Assembly (NCBI RefSeq): GCF_013359695.1
Contig: NZ_JABFMU010000010.1
Coordinates: forward strand, 1 to 64,000
DNA from: Pseudomonas sp. C2B4
Lineage (GTDB): Bacteria > Pseudomonadota > Gammaproteobacteria > Pseudomonadales > Pseudomonadaceae
DNA length: 64,000 bases
Direction of reading: 5' to 3'
In this document: one piece after another, positions 18,978 through 28,593 of the stretch
Position numbering within the stretch: the stretch's first letter is position 1
How the letters are laid out: each line of letters opens with the position of its first letter
Program-made: the position numbers and the translations under genes
Notes under the pieces: model-generated
What the model saw: the letters and a program-made list of their open reading frames with translations, nothing else
The model's database searches: none
What the model was told of the DNA's origin: nothing

Positions 18978-19919
18978 TTATTGTTCTGTCAGGGGGCGCA
19001 CGCGCACGCCCTGCTCGAGCTGCGCCAATTGCGCGGCATCGCTGATGCCGAATCCGATCTGGGTGACCGCCATCGCGGCAATCGCCGTGGCAGTGCGCAA
19101 GGTCTGCTCGGGCGTATCGGGCTTGAGCAAACCGTGGAGCATGCCCGCCAGCAACGAGTCGCCCGCGCCCACCGTACTGGCGACGCAGACCTTGGGCGGC
19201 GTGGCATGCAGCGCCGAGCCGACGCTGAACCAGTTCACACCCTCGGCACCGTGGGAAATCACCACATGTTCGATGCCTTGGGCGTGCAAGCGGTTTGCCG
19301 CTTCGGCCTGTGCCAGGACCGAAACCACCTCGCCACCCAGCACCTCGGCCAGTTCTTCGGTGTTGGGTTTGATCAGCCAGGGACCGGCCTTGAGCGCGGC
19401 TGCCAGAGCCTCGCCACTGGTGTCGAGGGCCACTTTCAAACCGAGGTTTTTCAAGCGCAGGATCAACGCCTGCAACCACTGCGCACTGACGCCTTGCGGC
19501 AGGCTGCCGGCGACAACGACAGCGTCATGGGCTGGCGCAATCTGCTCCAGTCGATCGAGCAATGCTTGCTGCGCCGCCGCGCTGACCCGTGGTCCCGGAC
19601 CGTTGAGGTCGGTGATGCGGCCATCGTTTTCCGCCAGTTTGATATTGCTGCGCGTCTCGCCGGGCACGCGGATGAACGCATCGGTAAAACCGCGCTTGGC
19701 GAACAGGGTTTCGAACGCTTGCAGGTTGTCTTCACCGAGAAAACCACTGACCGTCAGCTGATGCCCGAGGTCCGCCAGCACCTGCGCCACGTTCACCCCT
19801 TTACCGGCGGCGTGGGTGTGCATGGCGTCGCTGCGGTTAACCTGACCGGGCTCCAGGCGTGACAATTGCACCGTCAGGTCCAGCGCCGGGTTGAGGGTCA
19901 GGGTCAGAATCCTGGCCAT
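18978..19919 (-). CDS. fruK: 1-Phosphofructokinase
   Basis: PfkB-family sugar kinase that converts fructose 1-phosphate to fructose 1,6-bisphosphate, 313 residues. The family's first signature lies near residue 35 (GKGVNVAQVLADLG) and the catalytic second signature GAGDSLLAGM near 250. In the family its substrate is also the Cra effector, so FruK activity resets the switch. It begins on a TAATG overlap with the fruB stop, so the two are coupled, and it ends 11 bases before fruA. Confidence 0.96.
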   Translation of the reverse strand: MARILTLTLNPALDLTVQLSRLEPGQVNRSDAMHTHAAGKGVNVAQVLADLGHQLTVSGFLGEDNLQAFETLFAKRGFTDAFIRVPGETRSNIKLAENDGRITDLNGPGPRVSAAAQQALLDRLEQIAPAHDAVVVAGSLPQGVSAQWLQALILRLKNLGLKVALDTSGEALAAALKAGPWLIKPNTEELAEVLGGEVVSVLAQAEAANRLHAQGIEHVVISHGAEGVNWFSVGSALHATPPKVCVASTVGAGDSLLAGMLHGLLKPDTPEQTLRTATAIAAMAVTQIGFGISDAAQLAQLEQGVRVRPLTEQ

Positions 19920-22780
19920 TACAGGGCCTCCACTAATGCACGCACTTCATTGGCGCTGCCCACGGCGAGTGCCGCCTGGGCAAGGGTTTGGGACTGGCTG
20001 AGGCTGAGTTCGCGAATCCGCGCCTTGACCTCAGGGATGCTGCGCCCGCCGACGCTCAGCTCATCTACCCCCAGCCCGACCAGCACCGGCACCGCCAGCG
20101 GATCGGCCGCCAGCTCACCGCACACCCCTACCCACTTGCCATGGGCATGGGCCGCCCGCACGGTGATGTCGATCAGTTGCAGTACGGCCGGGTGCAAGCC
20201 GTCGGCCTGCGCCGACAGCGTCGGATGACCGCGGTCGATGGCCAGGGTGTATTGCGTCAGATCGTTGGTGCCGACGCTGAAAAAATCGACTTCCTTAGCC
20301 AGCACCGGCGCCAGCAACGCCGCCGACGGCACCTCGATCATGATCCCCAGTTGCAAGTCCGCGACCGGGATTTCCAGGCGCAGGCGTTCGGTCATGTCCC
20401 GGGCCTGGCGCCACTCATCAACGCTGCCGACCATGGGAAACATGATGCGCAGCGGGCGGTTGTCGGCAGCCCGCAACAAGGCGCGCAACTGTGCCTCCAT
20501 GATCTTCGGCCGTTGCAGGGTCAGACGAATGCCGCGTACGCCGAGGAAAGGATTTTCCTCCTTGGCGATCGGCCAATAGGGCAGCGGTTTGTCACCGCCG
20601 ACATCGAGGGTGCGCACCACCAGCGGCCGTCCGGCCAGGCCATCAAGCACACGACGGTATTCGGTTTCCTGGGTGGCTTCGTCCGGCGCTTGCGGGTGGG
20701 CCATGAAAATCAGTTCGGTGCGCAGCAGGCCGATGCCTTCGGCCCCCTGCTCCACCGCGCCGGTCACGCCAGCGCTTTCACCGATGTTGGCGAACACTTC
20801 GACGGCGTGACCGTCGGTGGTCAGGGCCGGTTGGTGACGTTGTTCCGCGGCTGCCTTGAGCCGTTGTTCGCGGGTGTCACGCTCTTCGATGGCGCGCTGC
20901 AAGGTCACTGCATCGGCATCCACGTGCAGGCGACCACGCTGGCCGTCGAGCAGCAACGGCGTACCCGGTGTCAGCAGCAACACCCCTGCGCCGGCACCCA
21001 CCAACGCCGGAATACCCAATGCCCGGGCGACAATGGCGCTGTGGGCCGTGGCGCCGCCCCGGGCGGTGAGAATGCCGGCGACGCGCGTCGGATCAAGTCG
21101 CGCCACGTCGGACGGACCGACTTCGTCCATTACCAGAATGTACGGCTGCTCGGGTTCGGCCGGGGTTTCGATACCACACAACTGCGCCAGCACACGGCGA
21201 CCGATATCGCGCAAATCGGCGGCGCGCTCGGCGAGCAAGGCATCCTGCAAGGCTTCCTGTTGCCGGGCGGCGGCTTCGATCACCGACATCCACGCCGCTT
21301 CCGCGCTTTCACCCTGCTTGAGACGGGTGTCCACCTCATCGGTCAATTCCGGGTCGTCGAGCATTTCCTGATGGGTGACGAAAATCTCGCGAATCGCCTT
21401 GGCCTTGCTGCGCTCGATCAAGCCGCCAATGTCACGCCGCACATCCGCCAACGCCTGCTTGAGACGTTCGCGTTCGATCGCTGCGGACTCACCGCGCAGC
21501 GGGTAATCAATGACTTGCTGCACTTGAATGTGCGCCGGACCGATAGCAATCCCGGGCGCGGCGGCAATGGCTTGAACCAGGCTGCCGGACGCCGGAGCGA
21601 GCAGCACTTCACTCATCTCGACGACTTCTTCTCGCGGCTGGCTCACCGGTGGCAACGGCTCGATTTCCTCGCCGAGGCCTTCTTCTATCGCAGCCAACAA
21701 CGCAGGCAATGCATCGGCGGCGATGCTCGGCTCGGCGATGATTTCCAGCACCTGACCGCGACGGGCGCCGAGGCTGAGCAGTTTGCTCAAGCTCTTCACC
21801 GACACCGCGCTGTCCTTGCTATCGACGATGCGGACGCGAATCTCGCCTTCAAAGCTTTTGGCCAGCTGGGCGAGGATTTTTGCCGGGCGTGCATGCAAAC
21901 CGTGGGCATTGGCCAGTGCGATGCGCGCGCTCGGCCAGTCCGCCGGCAGTTCCCCGCCGAGCGCCTCCAGCACGGCGCGGCAACTGGTGGCACGGCCCAG
22001 TTCATGTCCGCGACCTTCAATCAGCAAGGCGCACAGGCGTTCGAGCAGGGCTTGATGGGCTTCGCCAAGGCTGGCCAGGCAGAACAAACCGTTGAGTGGC
22101 TGACCGAGGTAACGCAGCGGTTTGTCTGGAGTGACGAAGGCGAGCCCCGGACGTTTTACGGTTTGCTCACTGTGCAACCACCACAGGCCATCGCCCAACG
22201 GCAACGCTTCGACCTGCTGCAACACGGCGGAAAAACCATTGCTGACGCAATCGGCCTGGCGCAACAAACGGGCCCCACGCCAGACCAACTCTTCAAAATC
22301 CTCGGCGGCGACGCCCAGGCCGATCATCTGCGCATCCAGCGCCAGCTCCTGCGGCGCGCCTTGCAGCAGCTTCAGCAAGGCTTCGGCGGAACTGGCCCGG
22401 CGCAAGGCCTGGCCCAGATCGGTTTCGCCGAGGGCACGGGTCAGCAGTTGCAGGAGTCGTAAATGTTCGTCGGATTTAGCGGCAATACCAATCGCCAGGT
22501 AAACGATGTGCCCATCGCCCCAGTCCACGCCCTCGGGGAACTGCATCAGGCGCACGCCGGTGGTAAACACCTGATCGCGGGTTTCGGGTGTACCGTGAGG
22601 GATGGCAATACCTTGACCGAGAAAGGTCGAGCCCTGGGCCTCTCGTGCCTGCAAACCCGCGAGGTAACCCTCGGCGACCAGGCCATCGGCAACCAGATGC
22701 CGGGCCAGCAACTGCAAGGCTTCGGATTTATCCACAGCCGACTGGCCCATGGATATCTGCTCTACAGTGAGCTCGAGCAT
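19919..22780 (-). CDS. fruB: Fructose PTS multiphosphoryl transfer protein, IIA-HPr-EI
   Basis: Cytoplasmic three-domain phosphocarrier of 953 residues that passes phosphate from phosphoenolpyruvate to FruA. Domain order: IIA (1-145, phospho-His62 in AIPHGTPE), HPr-like (about 285-370, GLHARPAK), and enzyme I (about 395-953, swivelling histidine in GGATAHSAIVARALG, PEP-binding VRTLDVGGDKPLPY, and catalytic Cys in KWVGVCGELAADP). Pseudomonads have no general sugar PTS, so this protein carries its own EI and HPr functions. The start has aaaggag seven bases upstream. It is the first gene of the operon, and its promoter faces fruR across a Cra operator. Confidence 0.96.
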   Translation of the reverse strand: MLELTVEQISMGQSAVDKSEALQLLARHLVADGLVAEGYLAGLQAREAQGSTFLGQGIAIPHGTPETRDQVFTTGVRLMQFPEGVDWGDGHIVYLAIGIAAKSDEHLRLLQLLTRALGETDLGQALRRASSAEALLKLLQGAPQELALDAQMIGLGVAAEDFEELVWRGARLLRQADCVSNGFSAVLQQVEALPLGDGLWWLHSEQTVKRPGLAFVTPDKPLRYLGQPLNGLFCLASLGEAHQALLERLCALLIEGRGHELGRATSCRAVLEALGGELPADWPSARIALANAHGLHARPAKILAQLAKSFEGEIRVRIVDSKDSAVSVKSLSKLLSLGARRGQVLEIIAEPSIAADALPALLAAIEEGLGEEIEPLPPVSQPREEVVEMSEVLLAPASGSLVQAIAAAPGIAIGPAHIQVQQVIDYPLRGESAAIERERLKQALADVRRDIGGLIERSKAKAIREIFVTHQEMLDDPELTDEVDTRLKQGESAEAAWMSVIEAAARQQEALQDALLAERAADLRDIGRRVLAQLCGIETPAEPEQPYILVMDEVGPSDVARLDPTRVAGILTARGGATAHSAIVARALGIPALVGAGAGVLLLTPGTPLLLDGQRGRLHVDADAVTLQRAIEERDTREQRLKAAAEQRHQPALTTDGHAVEVFANIGESAGVTGAVEQGAEGIGLLRTELIFMAHPQAPDEATQETEYRRVLDGLAGRPLVVRTLDVGGDKPLPYWPIAKEENPFLGVRGIRLTLQRPKIMEAQLRALLRAADNRPLRIMFPMVGSVDEWRQARDMTERLRLEIPVADLQLGIMIEVPSAALLAPVLAKEVDFFSVGTNDLTQYTLAIDRGHPTLSAQADGLHPAVLQLIDITVRAAHAHGKWVGVCGELAADPLAVPVLVGLGVDELSVGGRSIPEVKARIRELSLSQSQTLAQAALAVGSANEVRALVEAL

Positions 22781-22917
22781 GCTTTCTCCTTTTTGGCGCG
22801 TATGGGCACCAGGTATTGTTTTGAGTGATTCAGCTTACGCGCTTGTCCGAAGACAGCATTTGGCGGTTTCGCGGCAGAACCGACCAAAGGCATCAATATG
22901 GTAGAAAATACGCTTGC

Positions 22918-22929
22918 TGAAACGTTTAA
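22918..22929. promoter_or_regulatory. Cra (FruR) operator
   Basis: TGAAACGTTTAA, the exact reverse complement of the Cra operator TTAAACGTTTCA described for P. putida. It lies 138 bases before fruB and 144 bases before fruR, so one site can control the operon and, possibly, the regulator itself. Fructose 1-phosphate is the known releasing effector of Pseudomonas Cra. Confidence 0.85.
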
Positions 22930-23072
22930 TCTAGAATGATTGGCACGTTACTCCATAATTTCTTTCTCTTGAAGTCCAATTGTCGGATGCGCCATGACAA
23001 TGGTCGACTGCCTGAATCGGGTAGGATTGACGAAAATGTCGGGCATGCTCGAAAAAACAAGGAAATAACGGG

Positions 23073-24068
23073 TTGAAACTCAGTGATATCGCCCAGTTGG
23101 CCGGTGTGTCCGTTACCACCGCCAGCTATGTCATCAATGGCAAGGCTGAACAGCAACGCATCAGTAGCGCCACCGTCGAACGCGTGCGCGCCGTGGTCGA
23201 TCAACATGGCTTCACGCCCAATCCCCAGGCCGCCGGGCTGCGCAGTCGCCACACCCGCACCCTGGGCTTCATTCTGCCGGATCTGGAAAACCCCAGTTAC
23301 GCGCGAATCGCCAAGTTGCTGGAACAAGGCGCGCGGGCTCGTGGCTATCAGTTGCTGATCGCCAGTTCCGACGATGCGCCGGACAGCGAACGGCAATTGC
23401 TCAAACTGTTCCGCGCCCGGCGCTGTGATGCGCTGATCGTCGCCAGTTGCCTGCCCGCTGGCGACGACAGTTATCGCCAACTGCAAGCCAAAGGCATTCC
23501 GATCATTGCCATCGACCGGGTCATGGAGCCGGAGCATTTCTGCTCGGTGATCAGCGACGACCGCGAGGCCAGCCTGCACCTGACCCGCAGCCTGCTCGAC
23601 CCGTTGCCCAAACAGATTGCCTTGATCGGCGCCCGCCCTGAACTGAGCATCAGCCAGGAACGGGCCGCGGGTTTCCAAGAGGCGCTATCGGGCTACAACG
23701 GTGAAGTGCTGATCGAACACGGCGAATCGTTCAGCCGCGAGTGCGGCAGACAGTTGATGGAAGAACTGCTCCGGCGTGTAGGGCATTTGCCCGAGGCGCT
23801 GGTGACCACCTCGTACGTGCTCCTCCAGGGGGTGTTCGATGCCTTGCATGACTTCCCCCTGAAAACCCGCCCATTGCGTCTCGGCACCTTCGGTGACACT
23901 CAGTTGCTGGACTTCCTGCCACTGCCGGTGAATGCCATGGCCCAACAGCATCAACTGATTGCCGACAAAGCGCTTGCGCTGGCCCTGGCGGCCATTGAGC
24001 AGTCCGATTACCAACCGGGCGTGCAGGCCATCGCGCGCACCTTCAAGCAGCGTATTCGCCAGGATTGA
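23073..24068 (+). CDS. fruR: Catabolite repressor/activator Cra (FruR), LacI family
   Basis: Fructose-responsive transcription regulator, 331 residues. The N-terminal helix-turn-helix and hinge (residues 1-60; MKLSDIAQLAGVSVTTASYVING, then PNPQAAGLRSRHTRTLG) precede a periplasmic-binding-protein-like effector domain. The start is TTG at 23073, chosen because it gives the exact LacI-family N-terminus and follows aaggaaa. It diverges from fruBKA, the regulon member it represses in pseudomonads. The next gene starts four bases after its stop. Confidence 0.95.
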   Translation: MKLSDIAQLAGVSVTTASYVINGKAEQQRISSATVERVRAVVDQHGFTPNPQAAGLRSRHTRTLGFILPDLENPSYARIAKLLEQGARARGYQLLIASSDDAPDSERQLLKLFRARRCDALIVASCLPAGDDSYRQLQAKGIPIIAIDRVMEPEHFCSVISDDREASLHLTRSLLDPLPKQIALIGARPELSISQERAAGFQEALSGYNGEVLIEHGESFSRECGRQLMEELLRRVGHLPEALVTTSYVLLQGVFDALHDFPLKTRPLRLGTFGDTQLLDFLPLPVNAMAQQHQLIADKALALALAAIEQSDYQPGVQAIARTFKQRIRQD

Positions 24069-24071
24069 ACC

Positions 24072-24848
24072 GTGGAGCTGATCGACACCCACACCCATCT
24101 GGATTTTCCGGACTTCGACGCCGATCGTCAGGCGCTGCTGGTCGAAAGCCGCGCCCTCGGCGTGCGGCGGATGGTGGTGCTGGGGGTGTATCAGGACAAT
24201 TGGCAGCGGGTCTGGGACCTGGTGCAAAGCGATCCCGACCTGCACGCCGCCCTCGGTTTGCACCCGGTGTACCTGGACGACCATCGTCCTGAACATCTGA
24301 TGCAGCTCGGTGACTGGCTGACGCGCTTGAGCGGTCATCGGCAACTGTGCGCAGTGGGCGAAATCGGCCTGGACTACTTCATCGAAACCCTCGATCGTGA
24401 ACGCCAGCAAGCCTTGTTCGATGCACAGCTGCAACTGGCGGCAGATTTCAATCTGCCAGCGCTGATCCATGTACGGCGCAGCCATGCGGCAGTGATTGCC
24501 ACGCTCAAACGCTTTCGCCTGAAGCGTGCCGGCATCATCCACGCCTTCGCCGGCAGCCGCGAAGAAGCCCGGGAATACATCAAGCTCGGTTTCAAACTTG
24601 GCCTGGGCGGTGCCGCAACCTGGCCTCAGGCCCTGCGCATGCATCGGGTCCTGGCCGAGTTGCCGCTGGATTCGGTGGTACTGGAAACCGACTCACCGGA
24701 CATGGCACCCGCCATGTTTCCCGGCCAGCGCAACAGCCCGGCGCACTTGCCGGCGATCTGCACGGCACTGGCCGGGATCATGGCGGTCAGCCCCGATCGA
24801 CTGGCCACCTTCAGCACCGCCAATGCCTGTGAGTTGTTCAACTGGTAG
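24072..24848 (+). CDS. TatD family metal-dependent hydrolase
   Basis: Probable metal-dependent nuclease or amidohydrolase-fold enzyme, 258 residues. The metal ligands of the family are present: THTHLD at 6-11, GEIGLDY near 98, HVR near 133, IHAFAGS near 158 and the aspartate in ETDSPDM near 206. The start is GTG at 24072, only four bases beyond the fruR stop, so translation probably depends on fruR. TatD proteins act in DNA repair and RNA quality control; the specific substrate here is unknown. A link with fructose metabolism is not implied. Confidence 0.9.
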   Translation: MELIDTHTHLDFPDFDADRQALLVESRALGVRRMVVLGVYQDNWQRVWDLVQSDPDLHAALGLHPVYLDDHRPEHLMQLGDWLTRLSGHRQLCAVGEIGLDYFIETLDRERQQALFDAQLQLAADFNLPALIHVRRSHAAVIATLKRFRLKRAGIIHAFAGSREEAREYIKLGFKLGLGGAATWPQALRMHRVLAELPLDSVVLETDSPDMAPAMFPGQRNSPAHLPAICTALAGIMAVSPDRLATFSTANACELFNW

Positions 24849-25238
24849 TCAGTCGATGTGGGCCTTGGCGGCCGCCAGAATCAGCGTCATGTGCTGACGC
24901 TGGCGGGCCAATCGAAGGGCAATGAAGTAAACGAAAATCGCCACCAGCGAAAAATTCAGCTGCTCCACGACACTGATCAAACCAACCCACTCCAGCACCA
25001 GCGCGACCAACAGCGCCGTGCAGACCATGATCAAAAGACTCGCCTTCAACATGGCCAATGAGTCGAGGGACTTGAAGCGTTTGATCTGTTTCGGGTCGTT
25101 CAACTGCAAGGTTTTCTGGCAGTGGGAACAGGTGAAGGGCTCATTGATTGCAATAGCATTGAGCTGCCAGGGTTTGAGTAACAGCGTGCACTGGCAATGG
25201 GCGCAGTGCCCCTGGATTCCAAGCGTTGCAACAGTCAT
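24849..25238 (-). CDS. Small zinc-ribbon membrane protein, 129 aa
   Basis: I do not recognise a named family. Residues 12-45 hold two CxxC pairs (CAHCQC and CSHCQ), a likely zinc ribbon. A basic linker follows, then two membrane segments (about 70-90 and 98-116). The start at 25238 has a perfect ggagg ten bases upstream; the open frame from 25283 lacks one. It converges with the TatD gene, and the two stop codons are directly adjacent. Confidence 0.75.
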   Translation of the reverse strand: MTVATLGIQGHCAHCQCTLLLKPWQLNAIAINEPFTCSHCQKTLQLNDPKQIKRFKSLDSLAMLKASLLIMVCTALLVALVLEWVGLISVVEQLNFSLVAIFVYFIALRLARQRQHMTLILAAAKAHID

Positions 25239-25387
25239 GACCGGGCTTCCTCCAAGCGGACAGTGAAGTGGATCTTCCCTCATTGAAGACGAAAAACCAG
25301 AGTGCGGAGGAAAACAGGAGGATCCTCACTCATACAGGGAAAAAGTATTACAGGAAATTCCGCAATGCCTCCAGCCGAAATCAATTC

Positions 25388-25480
25388 AATGTGGGAGCGA
25401 GCCTGCTCGCGAAGGCGATGCCACATCCAGCATCGATGTGACTGGCAGACCGCTTTCGCGAGCAGGCTCGCTCCCACATT
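25388..25480. repeat. REPIN, GTGGGAG class
   Basis: Inverted arms aatgtgggagcgagcctg and caggctcgctcccacatt flank a spacer with gaaggcgatg and ggcagaccgcttt. It is the same class as the REPIN at 17124 and lies between a zinc-ribbon gene and the end of the chemoreceptor gene. Confidence 0.85.
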
Positions 25481-25497
25481 GTTTATCGCGGTGTTCG

Positions 25498-27528
25498 TTA
25501 AACCCGAAATGCGCTGATCAACTGCTTCAACTCCATCACCTGCATCGACAAAGCCCGGCTGGCATCCTCGGTCTGGTGCGCCCCTTCGGCGGTGCGTTCA
25601 CCGGCGCGGTTGATCTCGACGATGTTCTGGTCGATGTCATGGGCCACGGCGGTTTGTTGCTCCACGGCCGCAGCGATCTGCTGGTTCTGGTCGACGATCA
25701 TCCCCACCGCATCGAGGATGTTCTCCAACGCCTGCTGGACCTTTTCCGACTGACCTACCGTGCCGTTCGCCATTTCATGGCTGACGCCCATCGCCTTCAC
25801 CGCCGCACCAACGCCACCGTGGAGTTTGGCGATCATCTGCTCGATTTCCTCGGTCGACTGCTGGGTACGCTTGGCCAACGTCCGAACCTCGTCCGCCACC
25901 ACCGCGAAACCACGCCCCTGCTCCCCGGCCCGCGCCGCTTCGATGGCGGCGTTCAGTGCCAACAGGTTGGTCTGTTCGGCAATGCTCTTGATCACTTCCA
26001 GCACACGACTGATGGACTGGCTGTCGCTGGCCAGCTGATTGATCACCAGTACCGATTGATCGATCTCGCTGGCCAGCGCGGCGATACTGCCCTGCTGGGA
26101 TTGCACCAGCCCGCGGCCGCTGATGGTCTCGTCGTTGACACTGTGGGCACTGCTGACCGCCGCCGCTGCACTGCGCGCCACCTCCAGGGAGGTGGCGGAC
26201 ATCTGATTCATTGCCGTGGCAACCTGCTCGATCTGCGTGCGTTGCCCGGCCACGGCCTGGTTGCTTTGTGCGGAGACATTCTCCACCTGCCCGGCCTGAC
26301 GCTCTACCTCGCTGACGGTATGTCCCACGCGCTCGATCAGGTCATGGATTTTTTTCACGGTGCCGTTGAACACCTCGCCCAACTCACCCAGTTCGTCACG
26401 GCTATTGGCGCTGAACGTGACGGTCATATCGCCTGCCGCCACTTTATCCATCACCCCGCCAAGGCGTTTAAGCGTGGTGCGGGTCGAGGCGTAGAAACCG
26501 CCATACAGGTAAAAAATCAACACAAACACCACCGACAGCGCCACGGCCTGCAAGATCATGTGAGTGCGGTTCTGCTCCAGGCGCTGTTGCAACTGGGTGC
26601 CGAGAAACTTCAGGGTGGCTTCATTGAGCTGGAAAGTCTGGTCCATCAGGCCGGTGACCTGGTCGTAAAAAGCCTGCCACGGTGCATCCAGCGTGTCGGC
26701 CATCACCACTTGCTCTTCAAAGAGCTCGCTGGCTTTTTTCAGCGACGCCCTGCTGCTATCGGCCTGGGCAGCCAGCGTTTCCCGTGCGGCTTTGCTGGAG
26801 GCCAGGGCGTCCTGCAATTTCAGGCCATATTCGGCCTGGAGCTTTTCGATCTGCGCCAGCAACTCATCGAAACGGGTGCTCGACGACGAATTGAGAAAGC
26901 CCTGCCCCAGCGAATAAGAGCCCATTGCCCGACCGTCGCCCAGGACCTGGGTGACCGCTGGTGTCACGCTGGTGACGAGTTCGCTGAGCTGACGCATGTC
27001 GCTTTGGTTGTCACGGCTCAGACCGGCCTGACTGGCAATGATCTGGCTGAAGATTTGTGCGCTGCCCACCAATTTGCCGATCAAGGCACTTTTGCTTTGC
27101 AGGGATTTTTCCGCTTGTTGAGCCTTGAACGCTGCGATCATTTCATCGCGCTTGCCATTGAACACCACGATCTGTTCCGGATCGGTGGTCATCGCCGCCA
27201 GCCCTTGCAGGCGCGTCAACACACCTTGCTCCAGCGTGCCGATCTGTGATTCGAGATTGCCGGCCTTGCCAGACTGACCGAGGGCAACGTTGATCTGCAC
27301 CAGGTTGTTCAGGGTTTCCAGATCACGTCGCAGGGTCAGGCTGCCGCCCAACAGATCGAGGCTCTGCAGTTCGACCCGGGTGCCCTGGAATTCACGATAG
27401 GAGTCACGCACCAGATAGAAGTTGGTCACCAGCATCGGCACCAGGAACAGAACACTGATCAAGCTGAACTTCATGCCGAAGCTCAGGCGGTTCATCAGCG
27501 CGACGGCGGGATAGAGCAAGCTCTTCAC
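25498..27528 (-). CDS. Methyl-accepting chemotaxis protein
   Basis: Inner-membrane chemoreceptor, 676 residues. It has a first membrane segment at about 18-40, a long helical periplasmic sensor (about 41-315), a second membrane segment at about 318-340, a HAMP domain (about 341-395) and the cytoplasmic signalling hairpin. The conserved tip lies near residue 510 (EQTNLLALNAAIEAARAGEQGRGFAVVADEVR). The sensor is all-helical and of the length seen in bimodular helical (HBM-type) domains, but I cannot name the ligand. The start is GTG at 27528 with ggggaga upstream. PA4520, beside ampE in P. aeruginosa, is the likely equivalent. No che genes are nearby. Confidence 0.93.
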   Translation of the reverse strand: MKSLLYPAVALMNRLSFGMKFSLISVLFLVPMLVTNFYLVRDSYREFQGTRVELQSLDLLGGSLTLRRDLETLNNLVQINVALGQSGKAGNLESQIGTLEQGVLTRLQGLAAMTTDPEQIVVFNGKRDEMIAAFKAQQAEKSLQSKSALIGKLVGSAQIFSQIIASQAGLSRDNQSDMRQLSELVTSVTPAVTQVLGDGRAMGSYSLGQGFLNSSSSTRFDELLAQIEKLQAEYGLKLQDALASSKAARETLAAQADSSRASLKKASELFEEQVVMADTLDAPWQAFYDQVTGLMDQTFQLNEATLKFLGTQLQQRLEQNRTHMILQAVALSVVFVLIFYLYGGFYASTRTTLKRLGGVMDKVAAGDMTVTFSANSRDELGELGEVFNGTVKKIHDLIERVGHTVSEVERQAGQVENVSAQSNQAVAGQRTQIEQVATAMNQMSATSLEVARSAAAAVSSAHSVNDETISGRGLVQSQQGSIAALASEIDQSVLVINQLASDSQSISRVLEVIKSIAEQTNLLALNAAIEAARAGEQGRGFAVVADEVRTLAKRTQQSTEEIEQMIAKLHGGVGAAVKAMGVSHEMANGTVGQSEKVQQALENILDAVGMIVDQNQQIAAAVEQQTAVAHDIDQNIVEINRAGERTAEGAHQTEDASRALSMQVMELKQLISAFRV

Positions 27529-27653
27529 TGGAAGTCTCCCCTTGATTTCTTATTTTTATTGGTAGGCGCAGCCGGGCAGCAGATAGCCACTATCCGTCGC
27601 CATCTCTATATAGCTCAAATCAAGGGAGGGTTTTGTAACTTAAGGTTAACGGC

Positions 27654-27740
27654 AAAAGATCGCAGCTTGCGACAGCGCCTACTCGGACCGTGTGACTGAC
27701 ACGAATCTACTGCAGGAGCTGCCGCAGGCTGCGATCTTTT
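27654..27740. repeat. Long inverted repeat, GATCGCAG family
   Basis: aaaagatcgcagcttgcg at one end and cgcaggctgcgatctttt at the other pair across about 45 bases. The A-run and T-run at the ends make it look like a two-way terminator. A second copy lies at 62538. It sits just past the ampE stop, between ampE and the chemoreceptor gene. Confidence 0.8.
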
Positions 27741-27756
27741 GATTTTGAACGACGAA

Positions 27757-28593
27757 TCAGGGCAACACAGTCCACAACGCAAACCCCGCATACCAGAGCA
27801 CCGCCGCTCGCAGCAGCAGCTCCCAGATCCGGTCGAGGTTGTTGATGCCTTCAGGCCCGACCATCGGGGCCGGGATTTCGGCGGCCACCAGCCCGGCCTT
27901 CTCGATCAATTGGGCGGCGCTGATGTTCCAGTTCAGCAGTTCGTGCAACATCACCCGGCTGACCGCGACAAAGTTGCCGACAAGGGCAAAACTCGCCGCC
28001 AGCAGGCGCACCGGCACCCAATCGAACGCGTGGCGCAATTGCCCGGCGCGTTCGGTTACCGCAGGGTTCTGTCCATGTTCTTCAGCCAGGGCCAGTAGCC
28101 GGTAACTCAGGGCAGCGACCGGTCCCAACAGGAAATACCAGAAAATCACCGCGAAAAAACTCTGGTAGGCCTCCCACAGCAAATGCCCTTCGACCTGTTC
28201 CAGCAGTTGCTCGCCGCTGTCAGCGCAGATATCGAGGTCACGTTTGGCGACATGAGCCGCGGCTTGCAAGTCCTCTCGGCGCCAGGCATCGCGAAACGGC
28301 CCGAGGCCACCCAGCAGATCGCCGCGCCCCAAACTGTAAATCACCACCAACAGGTGCACCGGCAGCGCCAGCAAGCCGTAGGCCACCGGGTCCAGCACCA
28401 GCAACAGCAAACCCAGCAGCGCGACTGGCAACAGCACCAGCACGACCAGAACCAGCCATGGGCTTTTTGCCATGCGTGGATTGGATTCAAGCTTGTGCAA
28501 TTCGCGCACCCAACCGCCATCTCGTTGAATCTGATGACGCAGTGCCGAGAACTTCTCGATCCACACCGCCAGCAGCAACACCAGAAAACTCAT
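27757..28593 (-). CDS. ampE: Regulatory membrane protein AmpE
   Basis: Inner-membrane protein of 278 residues with about four membrane segments (1-15, 45-70, 75-90, 140-165, and a last one at the C-terminus). It is partner to AmpD in the control of the ampC beta-lactamase through cell-wall recycling; its biochemical activity is not settled. It starts within the last codons of ampD (ATGA overlap), the conserved ampDE arrangement. The C-terminus ends near the GATCGCAG repeat. Confidence 0.92.
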   Translation of the reverse strand: MSFLVLLLAVWIEKFSALRHQIQRDGGWVRELHKLESNPRMAKSPWLVLVVLVLLPVALLGLLLLVLDPVAYGLLALPVHLLVVIYSLGRGDLLGGLGPFRDAWRREDLQAAAHVAKRDLDICADSGEQLLEQVEGHLLWEAYQSFFAVIFWYFLLGPVAALSYRLLALAEEHGQNPAVTERAGQLRHAFDWVPVRLLAASFALVGNFVAVSRVMLHELLNWNISAAQLIEKAGLVAAEIPAPMVGPEGINNLDRIWELLLRAAVLWYAGFALWTVLP

